The translations under genes were made by a program, and so were the position numbers. Positions 1 through 7,200 of a DNA stretch of 20,304 nucleotides are shown here, piece after piece. Below the pieces are notes generated by a model. It was not told the DNA's origin, made no database searches, and saw only the letters and a list, made by a program, of their open reading frames with translations. Each line of letters opens with the position of its first letter. The first letter of the stretch is position 1. The DNA comes from a virus: positions 1 through 20,304 of IMG/VR virus record IMGVR_UViG_3300025652_000720; one strand, 5' to 3'.

Positions 1-1
1 G

Positions 2-934
2 TGGGCTTCCAAGTACGTATACGAGTTGTCTGGCGGTATGCAGAAGAACCGTATGTCTAGTGACGGTAATACAGAAAGACACAGAGGCGAACCTTGGGAG
101 TTAATCGGTGTCACTTCTGCGAACATAAGCCTGTGGGAATTGTTGACCCGAAACAAAGAAATACCCCACGCAGAAATGCTTAGGATGCTGGAGATAAAAG
201 TAGACAAGTCTCTTAAAGACCCAAGCATCAAGCCTATAACTGACAAGATATTCACCGACATAAAATCTAATCACGGTTGGTTTGCCGCTAAGTTTGTGCA
301 GCACGTAATAAATAACCGTGATGAAGTCGCGGCGTTGGTGTTGGGTATACAGGCACGGATAGATAAGGCTGCGGCATTGGAAGCAGAACATAGGTTTTGG
401 TCGGCGGGGTGCGGGGCTATCTTGGCGGGAGTAGTTATAGCCAAGAAGTTAGGCATAGTCGATTGGGATACTGCCGCGTTGTTTAAGTGGGTTGTTCAGC
501 AAGTTACTATGCGTAAGAACATAGTAAACGATGTGGGTTCTTCTGTATCCGAAACGCTTAACAACTATGTGTTTGAGAACAACAACAATATCTTGCAGAT
601 CAAAAGCACCGCTGATCTACGGGCCTCTGTGAACGGCAATGCTTTAGACTATGGCGGTGCCGTTCCCGAAGCTACGCCCCGCAATCACTTTGTTGCACGG
701 TACGAGATAGACACGCAAAAACTATACTTGCTGCCGAAACCGCTAAAGAAATACTGCACGGATCACCAGATAAGTTTTGATAACCTTGTGCAGGATATGA
801 CCGAGGCTATGGGCGCAAAGAAAGTACAGATGCGGTTGAGTAAAGGTACTCACCTAAACCTACCTCCATCGCGGTGTATAGTGGTGGACTACTCAGAAGG
901 AGTATTAGATGAACCGCAAAGTGTTGATGATTGA
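2..934 (+). CDS. DUF927-like phage replication helicase, C-terminal part (5' end outside window)
   Basis: The reading frame is open from base 2 to a stop at 932-934, so the gene starts before the window; the TTG at 26 is an internal Leu codon, not a convincing start, and the first Met codons have no clear ribosome site. The visible part resembles the C-terminal half of DUF927 helicase-like proteins found in phages and mobile elements. A basic segment with GGMQKNRM is followed by a Gly-Glu-Pro-Trp turn and a strand with TSANIS, matching the sensor-like Thr-x-x-Asn region of an ATPase core. Next come AEMLRMLEIKVD, NHGWFAAKFV, and a helical stretch around HRFWSAGCGAILAG that resembles the end of the DUF927 domain. 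The last ~120 residues are less familiar. Walker A and B motifs would lie upstream, so ATPase activity cannot be confirmed. Its likely role is DNA unwinding during phage replication. It overlaps the next gene by 26 bases. Confidence 0.6.
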   Translation, partial: WASKYVYELSGGMQKNRMSSDGNTERHRGEPWELIGVTSANISLWELLTRNKEIPHAEMLRMLEIKVDKSLKDPSIKPITDKIFTDIKSNHGWFAAKFVQHVINNRDEVAALVLGIQARIDKAAALEAEHRFWSAGCGAILAGVVIAKKLGIVDWDTAALFKWVVQQVTMRKNIVNDVGSSVSETLNNYVFENNNNILQIKSTADLRASVNGNALDYGGAVPEATPRNHFVARYEIDTQKLYLLPKPLKKYCTDHQISFDNLVQDMTEAMGAKKVQMRLSKGTHLNLPPSRCIVVDYSEGVLDEPQSVDD

Positions 935-1136
935 TGATCTGGACCCTGACGGAATTAAAATAACCGTTGATTGGGACAATTTAAAAGTCGGCGGTTCCGC
1001 TTTCATACCCTGCATAAATACCGAAAAAGCACACCAACAGGTAAAAAATGTAGAAAAGCGGAAAAAATGGACGATAAAAATGCAAGTCCGTGTCGAAAAT
1101 GCTAAATTAGGAGTACGCCTCTGGAGAACAACGTGA
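909..1136 (+). CDS. Small conserved-type phage protein of unknown function, 75 aa
   Basis: I cannot name a function. The ATG at 909 is preceded by a strong ribosome site (AAGGAG, six bases before the start) lying inside the end of the upstream helicase-like gene, so the 26-base overlap looks genuine and the pair is probably translationally coupled. The protein is compact and soluble, with no membrane segment. It has an acidic start, a central GGSAFIPCINTEKA segment (residues 28-41), a Lys/Arg-rich middle (46-58) and the ending KLGVRLWRTT. This small-protein pattern, a Val-Gly-Gly-Ser-x-Phe-Ile-Pro strand and a terminal Gly-x-Arg-x-Trp-Arg, is familiar from early-region genes of other marine phages. 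It is the last gene of the + strand block and is followed by an intrinsic terminator. The basic middle could suggest nucleic-acid contact, but that is only a guess. Confidence 0.75.
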   Translation: MNRKVLMIDDLDPDGIKITVDWDNLKVGGSAFIPCINTEKAHQQVKNVEKRKKWTIKMQVRVENAKLGVRLWRTT

Positions 1137-1170
1137 TATGTCCTGCTCGACAACTCATTAGTTGTTCTCC
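1123..1170. repeat. Perfect 10-bp inverted repeat with nested hairpin at the convergent junction
   Basis: GGAGAACAAC at 1123-1132 is the exact reverse complement of GTTGTTCTCC at 1161-1170, leaving a 28-base loop. Inside the loop, CAACT (1151-1155) can pair with AGTTG (1160-1164) around a CATT tetraloop, and that pairing competes with the outer stem for 1161-1164. The left arm overlaps the last codons of the 75-residue gene. Neither strand has a T-run after it, so it is not a standard intrinsic terminator. It may protect transcript ends or form part of a composite termination region between the two converging operons. Function is unknown. Confidence 0.6.
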
Positions 1171-1178
1171 TCTCTACT

Positions 1179-1224
1179 GCCCCCGCTAGGTCAGGTTTCG
1201 CACTGCAACGGCGGGGGCTTTTTT
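1179..1224 (+). terminator. Rho-independent terminator ending the + strand operon
   Basis: An 8-bp perfect GC-rich stem, GCCCCCGC (1179-1186) with GCGGGGGC (1211-1218), encloses a 24-base loop and is followed directly by six T residues (1219-1224). This is the classic form for transcripts on the + strand. Read from the - strand, the hairpin has the A-run in front and no T-run after it, so it should terminate the converging late operon much less well. The stop codon of the giant - strand gene (1226-1228) lies seven bases beyond the stem. Confidence 0.9.
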
Positions 1225-1225
1225 A

Positions 1226-4200
1226 TTAAAACATAGTAGCTTTACCACTAAATTGATCCGCAAAGTCCATGTATGTATCCCGTAGTTTGGGGTGTATGGA
1301 TATGCCTTGGAACTTTTTAGACGTATTTTCGGCACGGCTATTCATAGATTTCTCTATAGACTTACCGTTGATGGGCCAATCAGGGTGTTCCGCATTGTAC
1401 GCAGGTATTTTGTCATAGGCCGCTTGTTCGGCTTCATTGTCACCGTCTGCTCTGGCCCTAGCGATTTCATCTAGGATACGCTTGCGTCTGGACTTAGTGC
1501 CTTTCTCCATGCTTTTTATTTCAGCATTTAATTCATAGGCCCGAGCCAACTCTGCGGGTATGAACCCTAGGGCTTGTGCGACTGCGTGTAGAGGATGCAC
1601 AGGGGCAATGATATCACCCGCCAAGGTTTCGGCCCCACCGTCTTTGTAGAACCGCACACTCTTCATCACGTTACGCGCTGCCGATGGTGCAAAGGCTTCT
1701 GCCGCTCTAGCAAACTCACCCGCTGCAAACAAATCAGCCGCCCGATCCATCTGCAACGTAATACCTATAGCGGGTCCACCCAACATTTCTACGGCAGTCC
1801 ATATGGCAGGTTGGTCACGGTCTATCAATGTGTCTCTAAACAACAGATCGGATAACTGAATACGTGTAGCCACGTTAGTACCTGTTACGTAGTTTACAGC
1901 ACCCGAGTAGTATCCTTCGCCCGTAACTCTACGCACTATGGATTGCATGGATTCTTCATCATCGTCTTTGAGTAGGTTGTAAACCATAGCCGCCGCGCCA
2001 AAGAAAGGCACACCGCGCACACCTGACATAAGTGCAGCCGATCCGTATATACCCGCGAGTTGATAAGCGGCTAGTTTCTTAGCTTCAGCAGACTGACCGA
2101 CCATTCCCTCTTTTGCCAGTTTATGTAGCAGGGACAGCATGGACACACCGTAACGCTTATACATAAAGACTACCGACCCGATAGACCCCTGCATTATCTG
2201 GGGTGAAGCCGCCGATGCGCTACCACCGTTGGTCATTTCGACCATGTAGAACGCTTTTTCAGCCGCTTGCTCATACTCAGCATCACTTACAGTACGGTTA
2301 TCCTTGGCGGCTTGAGCATCTAGTATATCTGCCTCAAGGTTATACGCAGCGGTGAAGGCTACCTCACGGTTAATCCGCTCTCCGTGGTGCAGCATAAAGC
2401 CCGATGCGGCGTTGAACTTTTCCATACCGCCGTTAGTACCGTCTATGTCTAGCATGTCGTAAGCTAGTGTGCGTTTGAACAAACCTAGTCGTTCACCTAC
2501 ACCCACTGCAAACTGCATACGCTTCTTTCGGGGATCGGTCTCGTTTGCATAGTCGTAATTGCTTACAGACCTGTCTGCGGGAGTTCCAGTTACTTCCTGC
2601 ATTTCCTTGATAGGGTTGCCTTCTGCGTCAACCTTATCGCCGTACACTTCGACCATACGCTTGCGACCACTGTTATGAATAAGGCGCATGGCCTCACCTA
2701 TAGCAGAGGATGTTTTATCGTACCCATACTTAGCACCGTATACAGGGTATACTGTAAGGGGTATCTGCGAAAGGTTAACCAAAGCGCCAGACACGTTGAA
2801 CCCTAGCGTCATGTTAAAGCCGATGTTGGTTAGCATTTTAGAAAAGTTACTTCTGTTGACGCCAGTTCCGCTATCAGCGAAAGATACCAAAGTGTCGTAC
2901 ATATCTCTCATGGCGGGGGTTGTGTTACCCTCTCCACCCGCTTTGTCATAAGCCGCTTGTAGTTCTACTTTTATTGCGTCGAACTTATTGCCGTACTTCA
3001 TTTGCACAGCTTGCCTACCCAGCAAGGTCGCACGTTTTGTGGTGGCACGTATAGCGTCCTCTATGTTACCCAATGTGCCCTTACGAGTACGAAATGACTG
3101 CATGTAGGAGGTCTCTGGGATAGTGTTAAGAACTAACTCACCAATTTCGTTTATTATTTTGTTGGTAGTTTCTCGCTGTTCTTTAGTGTCGCTAGGGCTG
3201 TTATCACGTATCTGTTTTGTAAGCTGCGCGATAAAAGATGCAGGAGGCGCGTTGTTAAAGTTTACTTCGGATATAGATGCTGCCTCAGTGACGCCTATCT
3301 GTGCGTCTATAGCCTCTTCTATATTGGCGTGTTTTTTCTGCCGAACCAACTCAGCCATACTAGCCATGAGTTTCTGATTGCTACGTATACCACTACGTAC
3401 AGCCTCTTGAGTTTCAGACCATGCTCTAGCCCTAGCAGCAGGTGTGGTGAAAGATTCGGCATACCGCTCAAGATTACCCGTAACTGGATCAACCCCATTG
3501 TAGTATATCCACAAGTCTCCTTCACGCTCCAAGGGAGTGTAGGGTTCTATAGTGCCTTTGGAAGTTAGCTTGTCATAAAAACTCTTCATAACCCTAGCGC
3601 GTACAGCACCATCAGGTATGGCTATGGTGAGCCGCTCGTCTACAGCGTTTCTAATGTCGTTCCGTAAGCCGCGAAATAGGTTACGCATGGTGGCGTATAT
3701 ACGCACGACTGCGGGGCTAGCGTTCACTAAGGCTTCGTAGTCGCTTCTAACCTGCTCCCAATTAGCCATTTTCTCAGGGTCTTTGCCATACTTTTTGACT
3801 GCGGCAGGGCGGTCAAGCACAGGGTCAACTTCACGGCGTGTAGCCTCGTTCACCATTCTGTTGAACTGATCCTGCAGTCCTTTGTTATTTTTGCCCCATT
3901 GTACTATAGGTAGCAGGGTGTTCTTCAACTCATCAATCTGCTTACCATAGGCTCCGTTAGCTTCATTAACGGTAGTGTTTAATTTGGTTCCTAGTTCGCC
4001 AAAGTATTTCCTAGATATTTCAGCTAAGTAGTGCAGAGGCGTAGCTTGCATTAAGAATTTGTTTGCCCCGCCAAACAGCCCAAGGCTCACGTTCTTTGCG
4101 GCATCTTCAATCCAAGCTAGGTATCGCGTCTTACCTGCGTTGTTGAAGATAGGCCCGTTTGTAATGGCGCTGTTTAGGAAGCCGTTAGCGGCGGCGGGTG

Positions 4201-7200
4201 TCATCAACGCAAGAGAATCCGCGTCACGGAACTGCGGAGCAGGGGCCAACATACCTTCGATCAGGTAGTCTATCTCTGATAGGGCAGAGGTCAAAGGCTT
4301 GGGCTGCAAGCCGATCATGCGCCGCACAAAGTTAGTGATAGCATTATATAGACGTTGTAGGGCGGTCTTACCTTTATGCAGGTCGCCCTTATACACTAGC
4401 TGTCCTAGCTTCTCTTGAAACGCTGGATTGGTTAACGCTTCAGAAATAAACTCGTCTAGGTTTGTAGCCCCATACTCAGTATCTAGTACGTCTTTCACAT
4501 CGTTGAACACATTACGCAGCGCCAATGTGCTAGCAGAGTTCTTAGCCAAGGATGCAGAAACAGCGGCATGTACCATTTCATGTAAAACGGTGTGCGTGTT
4601 CATACCTGATTTAGGGTTTATAGAAATAGTGTTTGTCCTAGGATCAAACTGCCCTGCCGATGGCGCACCGTCCATGTCCACAAGGTCTGGTACGAACACT
4701 ATCTTGGTAGTACCCGCCATGTCTGCCAGCTTGTTAGCGATCTTAGCCAGCCTAGGATACAGCGTACCTGCTGCAATAGCATGTAGCGTTTCTTTTAACT
4801 TACCTGCACTAAGGAAGCCCATCGCGCTAGGTGACATAGGATCATCTAGGTATACTACACTATCGGCAGGTAACGGCTTAGTAAACGTGTACTTGTTAAA
4901 GAAGTCAGCTTCGGCTTTAGCTTTTTTATTAGCTATAAACCCTGCTTTAGATGGACCTTGACGAGAGGCAAAACTATTTTTTGGTTGCCCTAGACTAACA
5001 CCAGAAGAACCGTACAACCCTGCTTCTAACTCTGTTTGTATATCTTCTCGTTTATCAATTTCTTGTTTTGCTTCTATTGCACCAAACACTTTATTTATAG
5101 CATCCATTTCTGCTTTTTCTTTTTCACTTGTAGGCGCAAAAGTGCTTGCTTGCTTATCTTCAGCAGTTTTTTGTGATGTAGTAGTCCTACGCCGCGCTTC
5201 ATCTTTTGCGCTACGTTTTAAATTTCCAAAGTTTACTTTCATAGCAGTGTAGTACGCGTATGTGTACGGGTCTAAAAATTCTTCTAGCCATACCTCGGCC
5301 TTCTCCGCAGCACCTCTGTTCTTACCCTCATAGAAATACTGTTGTTCTGGTGTCATACCCTCTTGAGTTTGCACTCTGCTAGTACCGTACACCATATCAT
5401 ATGCGATTGTATCTATAGCCAAGCCAGCATTAAGGGCCGTTTTAAAATAAAACTTAGCAGCCTTAGCCCCTGCTAATAATTCTGGCTCAAGAACCTTAAA
5501 GTTTTCTTTATCCTTAGCCCTATTTGAAAATACTTTTTTAAGTTTGTCAGGACTAATTTCTAATAGGTTTATTATTTCGCGTTTATCCGCAACATTCGTA
5601 GGGTCCATACGTCTTAGATTACCAACATTCGTAGCAGGGTTTATGGTATATGCAGCATCTACAAGTATGTCTAAATATTTTTTGCTATCTATACGACCTA
5701 TGTTTGTGCCTAGGTATTTCTCTCCGATAATGTCCATTATGCGTTGACCAAGAGCAGCATTTTCCTGTGCTTCGGTCTGGGCTTCGGCTTCCGCTTCGGT
5801 ATTAAAATCAGTCTCAGCCTCAGTGTTAAGATCGGTCATCACACCTGCATCATAAACGGCCACATTACCGCCCTGACCAACACTGCCAACATCGGTTATA
5901 ACACCTGTGAACCCTGCACCTACTAAAGTGTCTCTTAGGTTTTGCCTGTTGGTTTTCTCTCCGCTAGAACGCAAGTCCCATAGAACAGTACCGAGAGTTT
6001 GTAGCAGGTTGTATGGTGTAGAAAAATCTAAGGATGTAGTTTTTTCTTCGGCGGTTTCGACAGTATTAGGTCTAGCCGCAGTGTAGTTTACGTCTACCAT
6101 TAGTGGTACTTGCTTAGAGTTAGTCAAAGCACTTGTTACGTTTAATGCCGTTAAGGTTTCCATTAAGGCAGTTCGCTTCTCCACAGGTACGGGGCGTGGG
6201 TCGTTTAAGTCCAGAAAGTTATCTGTATTTAACCTAGTCTCAATAATGCGAGCGTCTTTACCCACTAAGGCTAATGGATAGCGCATATCACCGCTAAAGT
6301 ATGCAGCAGGGCCGTAATCTCCTGTTACCAACCCCATACTGGGGTCAAGCGCATCAAACTCTTTAGTAGTAGCATGATAGTATTTTTTATTTGGGTCGCG
6401 TTGACCAGTATAATCTTCGGGCTTTACAATACTGTCCATGTATTGCTGTTCCGCATTAGGTTTATAAATCCGCTCAACCGTAGTATCAGGCTCTACGACA
6501 GGCTCTACGACAGGCTCTACAACAGGCTCTACGACAGGTTCAGCTTCAGGCTCTACAGCGGGTGTGGCCTCGACCTTATCTCCAGCGGTGCGCGGCTCAA
6601 CAACAGGTTTTATAACAGGCTCAACAACAGGTTCTACAATAGGTGTAGCCTTGACCTTATCTCCAGCGGTGCGCGGCTCAACAACAGGTTCAGCATTCGG
6701 TGTAATAGCTCTAATAATGTCAGCGTATGTAGCATTGTCATTAGGTATATCAAAACCTAATGTTCTAGCGGTGGCTATGTCTTTAGGAAATGCTACAGAC
6801 CCCATAAACTCAGCAGCTTTTAATGCTCCTCCTTTAGCGTCTATGTCTCCTACTTTATTAACTAAGTATTCTTTAAAAGTACGTAGTCTTGTAGAATCTA
6901 CAGTAACAGGATCAACAGGGTTAGTTTCTTCTACTTCGACAGTGCCTGTGCTTGTCTCAACACCTTCAACATCACGGCCTTGATCTGTTTCTGTTTGAGC
7001 CTTACTAGCAGCAAGGTTAGCGGCTAGGCGTTGTTCTTTAATTTTATCTAAAACAGCTTTTGCTTCTGCCTCTTCTTTAGGGTCTACAGTAGGATCAGCG
7101 CGTTTTGCTTCATTTTTACTATCAAATGTGTCTACATTATTGCCATATTCATCAGTGCTAACTTTTGCACTTTTTTGCCATGTAGCTTTTTGTGTTGTGT

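Noticed and set aside
26-28. TTG as the start of the helicase-like gene
   Set aside because: The frame is open to the window edge with residues that fit the domain, so the gene is truncated by the window.
1123-1170. Phage attachment site or operator
   Set aside because: No integrase or repressor gene is present, and an inverted repeat at an operon junction is better explained as an RNA structure.
4428-4961. 177-residue + strand ORF opposite the zincin region
   Set aside because: It is the antisense frame of a well-supported domain of the giant gene, lacks a ribosome site and resembles no protein.
6489-6690. Possible CRISPR-like repeat array
   Set aside because: Repeats are head-to-tail or 81 bp apart, in frame within a coding region, with no unique spacers and no cas genes.
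6374-6983. + strand ORFs with Arg-Leu-Tyr-Asp and Thr-Thr-Gly repeats
   Set aside because: These are mirror frames of the Val-Glu-Pro repeat in the giant gene; the repeats come from the 12-bp and 81-bp DNA units.
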